Assembly: GCF_008728515.1 (NCBI RefSeq)
Contig: NC_044978.1
Span: forward strand, 3,305,771-3,369,770
Direction: 5' to 3'
Length of the DNA stretch: 64,000 nt
Origin: Papio anubis
Lineage: Eukaryota; Chordata; Mammalia; Primates; Cercopithecidae
The translations under genes and the position numbers were made by a program. Under the pieces are notes generated by a model. It made no database searches. It was given only the letters and a program-made list of their open reading frames with translations, and was not told the origin of the DNA. Below are positions 34,409 to 46,504 of this stretch, piece by piece. Numbering within the stretch: the first letter of the stretch is position 1; every line of letters starts with the position of its first letter.

Positions 34409-34720
34409 GGTGTTTTTTTTTTTTGGTTTGGTTTGGTTTTTTTTAATAGAGTCTTGCTCTGTTGCCAGGCTGGAGTGCAGTGGCGTGATCTCAGCTCACT
34501 GCAACCTCCACCTCCTGGGTTCAAGCAATTCTCCTGCCTCAGCCTCCCTAGTAGCTGGGACTACAGGTGCACACCACCATGCCCAGCTAATTTTTGTATT
34601 TTTAGTAGAGATGGGGTTTCACCATGTTGGCCAGGATGGTCTGGATCTCTTGACCTCGTGATCCCCCGCCTCGGCCTCCCAAAGTGCTGGGATTACAGGC
34701 CTGAGCTACCGTACCCGGCC
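34409..34720 (-). mobile_element. Alu SINE, antisense
   Basis: T-rich start evolved to (GGTTT)n, 'agagtcttgctctgttgcc', and end 'ctaccgtacccggcc'; short flanking repeat 'caggtg'. Confidence 0.95.
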
Positions 34721-37348
34721 CAGGTGGTCTTTTAAGGAATTCTTTTGCCCCTGCGGCTGTGACTACCAGTGTCCCTTAACTACTGGAAATAGGGTTTCTA
34801 ATACTTTAAATCTAGTCCTGTTACAGAATCAACTGCAGGTAACCCAAAACCAATACAGAGAAACCCTCCTGAAGGTTCTCGTTGGTCCACTTCCAGAACC
34901 AAATTCTGTATCAGTCTGGGTTCAATCAATCCAAGAAGCAAAATTGCTAGAGCAGTTGTGTGAGCTGATGGAATAGTGTATTTGAGGCTTTCACTTCAGT
35001 GTCTGGCGCTGCTGTTTAAAGTTCACGGAGTTGAGAAGGAAAGCTGGATGTTAGGAGGGGACGCAGGGGAAGCTAGAACCTGGGAGGAAGGACGGGAGCT
35101 CTGGAGGATGGTCGAAACTCGCCTTATGAATTGGTCTGTCACTTCCTCCAAGCCAGGAGGAGGTGAGCAGGAGTTGGAGAAGCTGTGGGCACACTGCTGC
35201 CGCCCACCCCCTGCAGGGCAGCAGGTAAGACTCAGAGCGCCGAGCTTGCAGTGGTGTCTGGCACTTGACACAGATGTTCTGAGCATAGACAGTAAGCTGC
35301 TGCTGCACTTCTGCCTTCAAAATCTCACGCAGTTGCCTCTTGTGGGGAACACTGACCCGGAGCGGTGCAAGAAAAAGTCTTTTCAGCTTCGCGAAGTTGA
35401 CACAATATAAACCCACCGTATATTGATTAACCCTCGGCCAGGTACTGTTCAAGGTGGAGGGAGAAGATGTCAAAGCAGGCAGTGTCCTCACCGAGGTGAC
35501 AGCTGGGGCTGTGGGAGATGGGGAGAAGTAGAGACATAATTGTGATAAACAGAAAAGCAACGCCGTGTTGCTGTGTCATTCCCAGAAGGGACTCACGGGA
35601 CTAGTTCTGAGGAAGGCACTCCCGGCAAGCTGACATTTTAGTTGTCTGTTACCTTATTTTATCCGTATCTATGCCATATTTCACTTCCAATTTAAAGTTT
35701 TATTCCTGGGAGCAAATATTGACTGTGCATTTTATAGTTGGTGCCTTTAATCACCGTGAGGCTGATTGCTGCCCGTCTTGTTGCCAGCATAGTGACTTCT
35801 AGGTGTTTTCCTCCCCCATCTTCTCTTTAGAAGGTTCTAGTTCTAATATGCTTCTTTAGAATTGTGCCAGGATGTAGCCACAGGGCCCAGTTTCTGAGTC
35901 TCATATCTGTAGGAGCACAGGAGCTTTCTCAGGGAAATAACATTGAACAACACCAATTCATAGCATTGCTATAATCCTGACTCTTTCACTAAGCAGTCGT
36001 ACGACTTCATCCAATTTAACTCTATATTTTTGTTTTCTCATCTTTAAAAAGCAGGAATTATCCAGGGAGATCATTAACACATCTCTCAATTTTAACATCC
36101 TATTATTCTGTGATTCTGCCACAGTAAGGATTGGAACTATATTCAACAGAGAAGAAACTGTTACCCATGAACAGGCATTATTTGACATATCAGAATGCAT
36201 TATTAAGCTTGTTGCATACAGTCCTGGATATCTGTAGAAATGGGTAGATTGTCCATATATCTGGAGTTACATAGATTTCAGAATGGAATAGATGAACTTA
36301 TAATATGTATAATTATAATTAGATGATTTAATTACTCTTATCTGGTGAATTTCATAAAAGAAAAAAGGAAATTCCCTTTTTCCTTCTCCCCCAGACGCCA
36401 CACACCCCCCATGCACACATGAACGCCTGTGCTAAAGCTTTATGTGAGCTACCTGATAGCCGTACCTGTATGGAGTCTGTGGCTTAATTAATTTTCACTA
36501 AGCATTTGTAAAATGGGATTAATTCAAAGAATTAAACTAATGATCTAATTAATGTAATTACTTGAATTATAATGCAATGTAATTACTATAAAATAAATGA
36601 AGCAGGGTATTCGGGCCATGAAAGAAATTTATGACATCATTTGTGATTTCGTTTTTAAGGTCTTTTAAAAATAAATCCAGTATTAGGCCAGTTTGTCATC
36701 ATGACACTCTGGGTAAAAATGTGCTGTTAGAATGATAATTTCATTTGGAACAGAATTTCACATACTATAGATACTTTCAAAGCATTAAACATTTTGAGCT
36801 AATAATTTATTAAAATATGCCTCTTAGGAATTTAGGTGTTTCAACACTAATTGAAAGTGATCTGTGGGAAAAATAAACTTGCCTTTGTAACTTTAATTTG
36901 GATGAATACAACCAATTTTTAAAGAATTTGCTTTTATAACAATTTATCTGAAATTCCTAAATAAATGGCACAAATTTTACCTTTCTTTCATCATGACTGC
37001 TATGGGCTGTTTCATTTCAAATGCTGGGAAGTGACAGTTTAATTAACTCATCAAGGGTATGAGCAAAAGTCACTGTATTTATTGGGTGTGGTCTAGGACA
37101 CAAATATGAGGAAATGTACTCATATTTGCAAATATGAGGAAATGTACGCAAATATGAGGAAATGTACTCACGAGGGCCACTGTCTCGAGTCAGGCAGGGA
37201 AGCCTGGCTTACAGGTCAATAGAACAGAAGGCGAAATCATCTGTCCCTCCACCTGGGGCTCCGTCCGTCCCTGTCTAGCGCACCCCTTTCCTCACTGCTT
37301 CTGGTTCAGTGTGTGCTCTGGTGCTGTTGCTTACTCTAGTGTAATTTT
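34721..37348. other. Intron 1, no gene; small tandem repeat at 37,101-37,169
   Basis: About 2.6 kb with no confident repeat family. The frames at 34976-35410 (plus) and 35051-35560 (minus) overlap in opposite directions and have no recognised domains. Near the right end, 'caaatatgaggaaatgtac' is repeated three times between about 37,101 and 37,169. Confidence 0.45.
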
Positions 37349-37640
37349 CTCTTTCTTTTTTTTAATTTGAGACGGAGTTTTGCTCTTGTTGTCCAGGCTG
37401 GAGTGCAATCCCTGCTCACTGTAACCTCCGCCTCCCGGGTTCAAGCAATTCTCCTGGCTCAGCCTCCCGAGTAGCTGGGATTACAGGCGCCTGTCACCAT
37501 GCCCAGCTAATTTTTGTATTTTTAGTAGAGACGGGGTTTCACCATGTTGGCCAGGCTGGTCCTGAACTCCTGACGTTTGATCCACCCACCTCGGCCCCGC
37601 AAAGTGCTGGGATTACAGGTGTGAGCCACCGCTCCTGGCC
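37349..37640 (-). mobile_element. Alu SINE, antisense, perfect 16-bp target duplication
   Basis: Antisense Alu ending 'ccaccgctcctggcc'. Perfect flanking repeats 'actctagtgtaatttt' lie at 37333-37348 and 37641-37656. Confidence 0.96.
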
Positions 37641-38006
37641 ACTCTAGTGTAATTTTTTTGGCTTTTCCTGTCTCTCAATTCCTGTTTCCTCAGCACCAAA
37701 TATATGCATTTACTATGTAAACTGAATTGAATTTATTATAATTTAACCTGAGTAAAAAGCAGTACAAAGTGGTTTAAGACCCTTCAAAGGAGGCTCTTAC
37801 CTCTAGGTGGGCTCTTACCTGTAGGTGGGCAAACAAGCAAAGGCCTCGGCATTTCTATTTGAGGTAGACTTGGGAGAACGGGTAGCATTTAGAAAGTTGC
37901 TGTGAGGAGCCATTCGAGGCAGAAGGAATAGTAAGAAACAAAGGCAGAAGAGCCGCAAAAGGAAAAAACCATATTTGCAGAATGTCTCATAAAATTTGAC
38001 TAACGT

Positions 38007-38320
38007 AGCTGGGAGCAATGCATCACACCTGCCATCCCAGCACTTTGGGAGGCCAAGATGGGTGGATGGCCTGAGCCCAGGAGTTCGAGACCAGCCTGGA
38101 CAAAATGGCAAAACCCAATCTCTACAAAAATACAAAAATCAGCCTGGTATGGTGGTGTGCACTTGTGGTCCCCACTATTTGGGAGGCTGAGGTGGGAGGA
38201 TGAGCCCTGGAGGTGGAGGTTAGGGTGAGCCAAGATCAGATCATTGCACTCCAGACTGGGTGACAGAACAAGACTCGGTCTCAAAATAAATAAATAAATA
38301 AAAAATAAAAATAAAAAAGT
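38007..38320 (+). mobile_element. AluJ-type SINE
   Basis: Diverged sense Alu, 'gtagctgggagcaatgcatc' at the start and a tail of (AAAT)n/(AAAAT)n from about 38,282. Confidence 0.9.
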
Positions 38321-38494
38321 GACCAGAGTTTTTTTTTTTCTATAATTAAATATGTGTTGCTATGTTGAGAAAATTAATAGTTAGACTATTTAGGGTTTAA
38401 GTTTTGTAACATAAGTTCTTTATAAAATCTAGGAGAATTTCTGCATTTTCCTTTGGTTCAAGGTGAGGGAGTCGTAGAATAAGAACATTTCTTT

Positions 38495-38695
38495 GGTGTA
38501 AGACACGGTGCATGGCACTCGCCACAGATAGTCTCATGTCGTGCTCACCGCAGCCCTAAGAGAAAGATGCTCATTATCCCATCATCTAGGAGAGGAGGCA
38601 GAAGCTTGGGGAGGTCAAGTAACGTGCCCCAGTTGGACAGTTGGTATGGAGTGAAGCCGTGTTCTCATCCAGACGGCTGATGACACAGCTCTCTC
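38495..38695 (-). mobile_element. MIR SINE, antisense
   Basis: 'ggaggcagaagcttggggaggtcaagtaacgtgcccc' and 'tggacagttggtatggag' follow the antisense MIR order. Confidence 0.8.
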
Positions 38696-39188
38696 GATCG
38701 TAACTCCTGCGCTGTGGGATCAGCGAGGACAGAAGCTAGAGGCCCCTTGGGAGCTGCTGCAGGACTACAGAGGGAATGAAGACTTGAACTTAAGGCAGTT
38801 GTGGCTGGCTTAAGAAATAACATCATATGAGATTGCTCAGGTGATGTAGAAGGCTCTAGAACAACAGATGGAATGCAAGTATTCTGATCTCAGGACTTTT
38901 TAAGAAATGAGAAACTGAAGGGTTTGAAAGACAGCAGTTTTGAACAGGGAACAGGGAACAGGGCCTGTTCTGGGGAGGCGGGAATGTGTGAACAGTGGAT
39001 TTGATATGTCACGAGCGGCAGTGGGCTGGCGTCCTGTGAAATGGCCTCCAGTTCATTTGCAGTGCGGCAGCAGCTGTGACGTCAGGTCATCAGAGCTGCA
39101 GGCAGAAGCAGCTCCTTCTTTAACAATTGTAACAGAAAACCCAGTGTGAACTGGTCTTCACTGTATTTTCTAAACGTTTCTCTTTCAG

Positions 39189-40057
39189 GAAACATCTTTG
39201 TGGTGAGCTTAGCGGTGGCAGACCTGGTGGTGGCTGTTTATCCGTACCCGTTGGTGCTGACGTCGATATTTAACAATGGGTGGAACCTGGGGTATCTGCA
39301 CTGCCAAATCAGTGGGTTCCTGATGGGCCTGAGCGTCATCGGCTCGATATTCAACATCACCGGCATTGCCATCAACCGCTACTGCTACATCTGCCACAGT
39401 CTCAAGTACGACAAACTGTACAGCAGCAAGAACTCCTTCTGCTACGTGCTCCTCATATGGCTCCTGACGCTGGTGGCTGTCCTGCCCAACCTCCGTGCCG
39501 GGACTCTCCAGTACGACCCGAGGATCTACTCGTGCACCTTCGCACAGTCCGTCAGCTCTGCCTACACCATCGCCGTGGTGGTTTTCCACTTCCTTGTCCC
39601 CATGATCATTGTCATCTTCTGTTACCTGAGAATATGGATCCTGGTTCTCCAGGTCAGACAGAGGGTGAAGCCTGACCGCAAACCCAGGCTGAAACCACAG
39701 GACTTCAGGAATTTTGTCACCATGTTTGTGGTTTTTGTCCTTTTTGCCATTTGCTGGGCTCCCCTGAACTTCATTGGCCTGGCCGTGGCCTCTGACCCCG
39801 CCAGCATGGTGCCTAGGATCCCAGAGTGGCTGTTTGTGGCGAGTTACTACATGGCCTATTTCAACAGCTGCCTCAATGCCATTATATACGGGCTACTGAA
39901 CCAAAATTTCAGGAAGGAATACAGAAGAATTATAGTCTCGCTGTGTACAGCCAGGATGTTCTTTGTGGATAGCTCTAACGACGTGGCCGATAGGGTTAAA
40001 TGCAAGCCGTCTCCACTGACGACCAAAAACAATCTAGTAAAGGTGGACTCGGTTTAA
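39189..40057 (+). CDS. MTNR1A: Melatonin receptor type 1A (MT1), coding exon 2
   Basis: Supplies residues 64-352 and the TAA stop, with TM2 to TM7. Visible features: TM2 D75; TM3 start with C102, which pairs with C179 in loop 2; NRY at 126-128 replacing the usual DRY, a melatonin receptor signature; the TM4 asparagine N164, and F181/Q183 in loop 2, equivalent to known melatonin contacts; H197 in TM5; CWAP at 252-255 in TM6; NAIIY at 293-297 replacing NPxxY in TM7; a basic helix-8 region and C314 as a possible palmitoylation site; and C-terminal VDSV, matching the PDZ-binding end of human MT1. Known role: melatonin-activated Gi signalling that lowers cAMP in circadian and seasonal tissues. Residue 335 is Cys where I recall Trp in human. 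The frame is intact and no missing key residue was seen. Confidence 0.98.
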
Positions 40058-40699
40058 AACGGCACCGCATTCCCCGCGAGATGCACACGCTACTCAAGGC
40101 CTGGCGCCTTTCCGTGTTGCTTTTCTGTTGACAGATGTCTAGAAAAGCCGGGTGGTGGAGGAACCTTCCAGCTTTACCTGGTTGCTGCCATAGTTTCTGA
40201 ACTAATGTACTGTCAGCTTTGTAAACACCTCCAATTCTACCAGTCAAGAGAAGTACAGAATGTATAGAGTTACATGTTAACTGAGGAATGTGGTTCAGGG
40301 CTGGGGTGAGAGTGAGCTGCTGACTGCATTCAGGGGAAGGAGTGTGCAAACTTTTATTGTAAATGAGGGCCACAAAAGGGGTAATTGCATTCTTCTTCGC
40401 TTTTTGAAGATTTCTAGCAGAAAAATGAATAGAGAATTTTATTTATAAATGAGCAAACGGAACAATTTTTTTTTTTTTGTCAATGGAACAAACAATGAAA
40501 GTGGGATGAGTGCCTCTTATTACAGAGGGAAAGGCTGAACATCAATCAGTTAATGGCTCATCAACAATCACAACCACAACCAACGCCACAAACCTTTCAG
40601 TTGGCGGAGTTAGCACTGGGTAGCTACACTCATGGTCATAAATGTTTGCTGCTCTATACTACGAGTTGTGCATACAACCAGATAAAGAACTAAATTATA

Positions 40700-41002
40700 G
40701 GCTGGGCACAGTCGCTCACACCTGTAATCCCAGCCCTTTGAGAGGCTGAGACGGGCAGATCAGCTGAGCTCAGGAGTTCGAGACCACCCTGGGCAACGTG
40801 ATGAAATCCCATCTCTAATAAAATACAAAACATTAGCCGGGTGTGGTGGTGCACGCCTGTAATCCCAGCTACTCAGGAGACTGAGGCAGGAGAATCCCTT
40901 GAGCCCTGGAGGCAGAGGTTGTGGTGAGCCGAGATCGTATCAGTGCATTCCAACTTGGGCTACAGAATGAGACTCCGCCTCAAAAAAAAAAAAAAAAAAA
41001 AA
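40700..41002 (+). mobile_element. Alu SINE with target duplication
   Basis: Sense Alu starting 'ggctgggcacagtcgctcac' with an uninterrupted 20-A tail. 'aactaaattata' occurs on both sides. Confidence 0.95.
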
Positions 41003-41165
41003 CTAAATTATATTACAGAGCTCTTATTCACATGTCAATTACCCTGGGACTTTAAAGTAGTAGCTATGTATACAATTTTATTTAAATGTACTAGACATTT
41101 GGCTTATTATTATTGTGTCACTGAGCAGCCGTTTTGAATTGATCTCTGTTAATTCATTAATTTGT

Positions 41166-41211
41166 CAAATGAGCTCAGTTAAAAATGACAAATGAGCTCA
41201 GTTAAAAATGA
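41166..41211. repeat. Perfect 23-bp direct duplication
   Basis: Unit beginning 'caaatgagctcagttaaaaa' occurs twice in immediate succession at 41166-41188 and 41189-41211, without any mismatch, which points to a recent replication slip. Confidence 0.95.
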
Positions 41212-41675
41212 CAAAAGATCAAGTTGCTGTAGACTTTTTGATATGGTGCTGAATCTCTTCTAGATTGACGCTTTAGTTGTGCAAGTAAATAACTGAAACC
41301 AGATAGCTTTTCTTTTATAGATATTGCAAAACAATGTTCTTCAATAATTCATTTTAGAATTTCACTGCCCTAATAGTACTGAAAGTCTGAGAGAAGAAAA
41401 AATGCATTGCAAAACTATGGTTTCATAAACTTTGGCGGAAGTTTACCCCAAATGGTTATTTGAGACTACTGTGAGGTATGTTATATCAAGTGTTTTGCTA
41501 CAGATTATAACCATGTTTTCTTGTATTTTAAAAGTCTGTAGCAAAGCTGTCACATACTAGAATAAATTGCTGATTTGCAACTATATACGTAAGACAAAAA
41601 GTTATCTGGATATATTTGCTAATGATTCTCTTCATTAAGCATATTTGGAAAACACCAAATTATGTTTGTCATTGT

Positions 41676-41699
41676 TGGGGGGGGTGTGTGTGTGTGTGT
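41676..41699. repeat. G-run plus (GT)n microsatellite
   Basis: Eight G followed by about eight GT units. Confidence 0.9.
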
Positions 41700-42463
41700 A
41701 AGTTGTCTCCAAAACTTTACCCAAGTCATTTATGTGTAAAAGTTCTGAGTTCTTATCAAAATCAAATTTAAATAGTAAAGATAATATTTAGGCCAGTGTT
41801 CCAAATTTCAGATAACCGAAACTTAAAAAATTAACCATGCTCAACTGAAGGCTTTTTGCAGTTTATTTTACACTCTTTTCTTGATGCTTGGTATGAATTA
41901 CTATGTTGCGATATGATTCCTTTGTTCTTTATGGAATTTTATTTCTTTATTTCTATATTGTACTATATTTGAACTGTATGTCAGCAAACATAGTGAAGAG
42001 AAAACTGTGCCCTTTAAAATATTGCCAAGAGTATCTCACCTGAAAACCAAGAATGTAACTTTAAAATATTGAAATGATTTTTCACTACCATCAGATAGTT
42101 AAAATATTGCCAATGGAACAGCAACTCATAAAGATCAAAGTAGAGACCCTGGTTTCCCCTACTAGAATCCCATGTAGAAGTCTCATAATCATTCAAGGTA
42201 TTTTCTCTGGTTCCTCACTGTGATATCAATAAGTAGAGCGTCCTTAGCTCTGTGTTTTTTCCTCTGGAAAAACTCGGATATGTAATCAGTTGTGCTTGAT
42301 ATTTTCAGTGTACAAATTATTTTGTAGTCTCTTTGGAAGATTAACTCTTTCAAGACCATTAGATTAGGACTTATCAAATGACTGTTGCACAGGACTAGTG
42401 GGTGCCTGGGTAGCATCGTGTAGTATCACTGGAGATGTGCTCCTTATTCAAGGAAGCGACTTT
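41700..42463. other. Downstream flank, no gene recognised
   Basis: AT-rich with no certain repeat. Could still be part of a longer MTNR1A 3' UTR if the 41561 signal is not used. Confidence 0.35.
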
Positions 42464-42772
42464 ATCTTTTTCTTTTTTTCTTTTTGAAACAGAGCCTCGC
42501 TCTGTCACCAGACTGGAGTGCAGTGGTGCAATCTTGGCTCACTGCAACCTCTGCCTTCCGGGTTGAAGCAATTCTCCTGCCTCAGCCTCCCGAGTAGCTG
42601 GGACTACAGGTGTGTGCCACCATGCTCAGCTATTGTTTGTGTGTGTGTATTTTTAGTAGAGATGGGGTTTTACCATGTTGGCCAGGATGGTCTCGATCTC
42701 TTGACCTTGGGATCCATCCACCTCGGCCTCCTGAAGTGCTGGGATTACAGGTGTGAGCCACCGCGCCCGGCC
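42464..42772 (-). mobile_element. Alu SINE, antisense, with GT insertion
   Basis: Antisense Alu ending 'ccaccgcgcccggcc'. A small (GT)n expansion lies at 42637-42648 in place of the usual 'aatttttgtattt' spacer. Confidence 0.94.
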
Positions 42773-44054
42773 CGGAAGCAGCCTTTTTCATGAAATCTGC
42801 TAAGCTGTATTAAGGAGCTGTCGGCCTGTATTGAGGCAAGTATCTGCAGTCTGTCAGAATCACTTGTTTCCAGGGTAAAGAATATTTGCCAGTCTCCCCT
42901 CTGCCTATGGGAGTACTAGTGGTGATGTGAGGGTTGGCATAAAAGAGATAATGATATTTTCTGTGGCATATTTGCAAATTCTAGGATTATTTGCACTTGT
43001 CTATAGCTGGGATTTCACTGCCTAGGCTGGAGGCTTTGTGAGGCCAAAAATAGTACCTGTGTTATAACAGGGAAAAATGCCCCTTTTTAAAAGCACTCAC
43101 TGGGATCTGAGGCTCTGGTTAGGCAAAGTCTATGCAAGGCCATTTGATGTGGAATAAGGATCAGCATCTATCATTGTCTTTTCTTCTATCAGTTACTGGA
43201 ATGCTGTGCAATTATAAGCATTCCATAATTTAAGTACCTATACTAACATCCAGTTGGATTGCAAAGACAGAAACATTTGACCATTCTAATTTACATAAGT
43301 TATTTGAATATTATCACCGGAGAGCTTGCTTCAATTGTATTCTCCTATGGAAAATCTAAACCATATGGGATTATCTTTTTTGCCTTTAGTGAATGTAACT
43401 TTTAAACATATATTGTTGTATTTTTCTTATACCTGTTGGAACAGATTAGTTTGGGACATACTCCCTATACTATATTATGTAAGCTTCATAGTCATATAAA
43501 ATACGGGTTTTCTTCGTTTAAAACTAAAGAGTTAATGATACTATAGATTGGGGAAAGGAATAACTTCAGTTTGCTCTATTGTATGTCTCATTACCAAATA
43601 TGTGTGTTTGTGTAAATCATGGACATGCATAAGCAGTCACATATTTTTCTGACAAAGCAGCAGAGCAACTTGATTTTAAACATTCTGGGAGGCAATCTGA
43701 CAGGATAATCAATCTTAGATATTAAATCCATAATTGCTTAGTGATTAAACACGTTGAACATGAATGTTAGGTAATGAATTTTGATCATTTTTTGGACTAC
43801 CTCTGATTCATCACCAAATATTTCACTGTGAATAAGCAAACACATTTGGAATATGTTTTTAAGTCATCTTAAAGGACTGAATTATTATATTTGGGAATTA
43901 CGTGAGCAAAATCTATAAGCAGCTTTTTCTTGTGAAAACATAATTTTCAAAAGTTCTTGTTCCATTCTTCCTTTTACTTTTTTCTACTTTTATGCTTGAA
44001 AATAAAGCATCTCCATTAAAAAAAGTTATTGTGTATAATATAAAAAATGCTCTA
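42773..44054. other. Intergenic, no gene recognised
   Basis: About 1.3 kb of AT-rich DNA without recognised repeats or convincing coding frames. Confidence 0.4.
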
Positions 44055-44364
44055 GGTCAGGTGCAGTGGCTCATGCCTATAATACAAGCACTTTGGGAGG
44101 CCTAGGCAGGCAGATCACCTGAGGACCTAAGGTCAGGAGTTTGAGACCAGCTTGACTAACATGGAGAAACCCCGTCTCTACTAAACATACAAAAATTAGC
44201 TGGGCATGGTGGTGGGCGTATGTAATCTCAGCTATTCGAGAGGCTGAGGCAGGAGAATCACTTGAACCCAGGAGGCAGAAGTTGCAGTGAGCCGAGATCG
44301 AGTCATTGCACCCCAACCTGGGCAACAAGAGCGAAACTCCGTCTCAAAAAAAAAAAAAAAAAAA
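44055..44364 (+). mobile_element. Alu SINE
   Basis: Sense Alu starting 'ggtcaggtgcagtggctcatg' with an 18-A tail. An extra 'ggacctaa' near 44122 looks like a small internal duplication. Confidence 0.94.
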
Positions 44365-44736
44365 CAAAGTGCTCTGATCTCTGCAATGGTAGCACCTGCT
44401 TTGCTATGTTGATTACAAGTTTTTGGAAATCTCCAGAACCTGTAGGGGAAAATTTAGGGAATAAATGAAAGTGATTTTAGTTGTGTCCAATATTTATGTT
44501 GCTGGTAAGTGTGTACTTATTTTACCAAAGGTCTTTTAGAAGACCAACGATTGAATGTGAACTAAATTTGTAAAATACAGACAAAGGCCAAAAGGGAGAG
44601 ATATCTAACCAAAGTCTTAGTATCCACATAATGTAACGATCATGTATGATCGTAAATGTAATGCCGTGTAAATGTAATGTAGTGATCATGAACGAGGTAA
44701 ACATTTAGTAATACACTAAATGAGTACAAAGAGACT

Positions 44737-45126
44737 GTTGTGGCAGTTGCAGTGGTTAGAGGGCTGTGATTGAATGTTGTGGCGTTTGCAGTGTTTAGAG
44801 GGTTGTGATTGAATGTTGTGGCGGTTGCAGTGGTTAGAGGGTTGTGATTGAATGTTGTGGCGGTTGCAGTGGTTAGAGGGTTGTGATTGAGTGTTGTGGC
44901 GTTTGCAGTGGTTAGAGGGTTGTGATTGAGTGTTGTGGCGGTTGCAGTGTTTAGAGGTTTATGATTGAATGTTGTGGCGGTTGCAGTGGTTAGAGGGTTG
45001 TGATTGAATGTGGTGGCGGTTGCAGTGTTTAGAGGGTTGTGATTGAATGTGGTGGCGGTTGTAGTGTTTAGAGGGTTGTGATTGAATGTTGTGGCGGTTG
45101 CAGTGTTTAGAGGTTTATGATTGAAG
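44737..45126. repeat. 39-bp minisatellite, exactly ten copies
   Basis: Ten consecutive 39-bp units (390 bp) with no insertions or deletions, each beginning G(T/G)TGTGGC-like and ending 'gattgaat' or a variant. Units 6 and 10 share 'aggtttatgattgaa' and are otherwise identical except for the final base. Units 3 and 7 are identical. These matches hint at a four-unit (156-bp) duplication. Confidence 0.97.
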
Positions 45127-46504
45127 CTCTTGTGCTGTCAGCTTACTGCCTATTGGGACATCCCTAATTGGGGTCACCTCACAGTTGTTTACCCTTAGAA
45201 GAACAACGGAGTCAAGGGTGTGGTCACCTTGTTTGAAAGTGGTAAAGGAAAATTTAAATCAATGGAACCACAATCATAAAAAAATAAAGTTAATGATTTT
45301 AGAATCATGACCCCTAATCATATATATTATTGTATTTTTCTTCTCTGGAACAGAAACTGTTTAATAGAAACAACTATTTAGGAGTGTTTTTTTACTGTTA
45401 CAGAGTTTAACATGAGAGAACAAGTTTGTGTGTGTGTCTGTGTGTGTGCATGTTGTGTGTTTTAGCCAGCTGGCTGCTTTTTGTTTCAATGATAATGTTG
45501 TTGATCTTAGAGAATATGAACAGCCTCTACAGCTTTGAAGAGATAAAAGATTATTGAGGTGCCACGCTGTGTTGTTAGTAATAATGAAGTAATGCTATGT
45601 TCCCAGAAAAGGGTACCTTGATTACGAGGACACATTTCTGTGTTCCGATTGTAGGAGAATATGATGACCGTGGCTGTTTTAAAGCCAATAGATTACCATT
45701 GTTTTTAGAAAGGAGACACTTGCCTTTGTCCTTTTACTGTGATAATCTGGTGCTCTTATTTCGGATAGAACTGTTATGTTGCAGTGTGACGCAGATGTGT
45801 CTAGAGAAGGTGCCACGAAAAAAATGAGTGGTACCTTCTCTTGCTATGATGATGTTCAACAAGCCTCTAAGAACTCTTGAGTTTTGGTGCACAAAGGGAC
45901 TAGTGATTATCCACCAAGCACCATTCTAATAAGTACTGGATGAGCCTCAGTGCTTACGATACAAGAGTAAGAATTGATTCAACTGTTTGGTTTGCATAGG
46001 AGAACATAACTGATTTCTGCCTAGAAAATTATATCTCCATTAACTCTCTGACCATTGTGCTAGAGAATAACTGTTTGCTTAGACAATGCTTAGAAAACTC
46101 AACGTGGTTAAATATAAGATGTTAATTTGAGTTCTGATGTCATTTTATACTGGTAACTATTTTCTTGCAGTCTGGATATAAATTTTAATAAAAGTTGAGG
46201 AAGCTTGTTTTTCCAAAAAATGATTTAATTTTTTGTTTTTGAAAACATAGCCCATGATGTAGTAAACTTGCATGTTTTTACTTCTTTTTACTCATATCTG
46301 TACCTTGTTACTGCCAAGGATGAACTTTAATGGGATCTTTGCTTGTGTATATTTGTTTTAATAAAAGTTATATGTGTATATCTGTACACATGTGTAGATA
46401 TAGAAAAAGATGAATATGATTTTATGTCATTATTTTCAAGGTGGACAGTTTGTTTTTCCTGTTGTTTGTTGGAAATTAAACAAAAGTTGTTTAAGAATGG
46501 AAGG
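45127..46504. other. Intergenic, no gene recognised; (GT)n at 45,425-45,462
   Basis: Mostly unrecognised sequence. An imperfect GT microsatellite is at about 45,425-45,462. The plus frame at 45597-45827 has no known domain. Confidence 0.4.

Larger units (their letters stand above)
19674..39188 (+). other. MTNR1A: MTNR1A intron 1 (19.5 kb, phase 1)
   Basis: Bounded by GTAGGG at 19674 and a pyrimidine-rich TTTCTCTTTCAG ending at 39188, so GT-AG. It splits glycine codon 64 after its first base. The first 9-10 kb hold few recent repeats; the rest contains Alu, ERVL, MER1B, Tigger-like, MaLR and MIR sequences and two minisatellites, listed separately. I found no additional coding exon that would keep the frame; the receptor family has only two coding exons. 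Confidence 0.95.
40058..41585 (+). other. MTNR1A: Probable MTNR1A 3' UTR
   Basis: Sequence after the stop codon, including a sense Alu at 40700-41002. The best non-Alu polyadenylation signal is AATAAA at 41561-41566; another AATAAA at 40817 lies inside the Alu. The true cleavage site cannot be decided from sequence alone, so the right boundary is a guess. Confidence 0.4.

Noticed and set aside
39146..39188. MTNR1A exon 2 frame beginning at ATG 39146 as an independent receptor start
   Set aside because: This stretch is upstream of the pyrimidine-rich acceptor AG at 39187-39188. Using it would remove TM1, and the exon joins in phase to exon 1.
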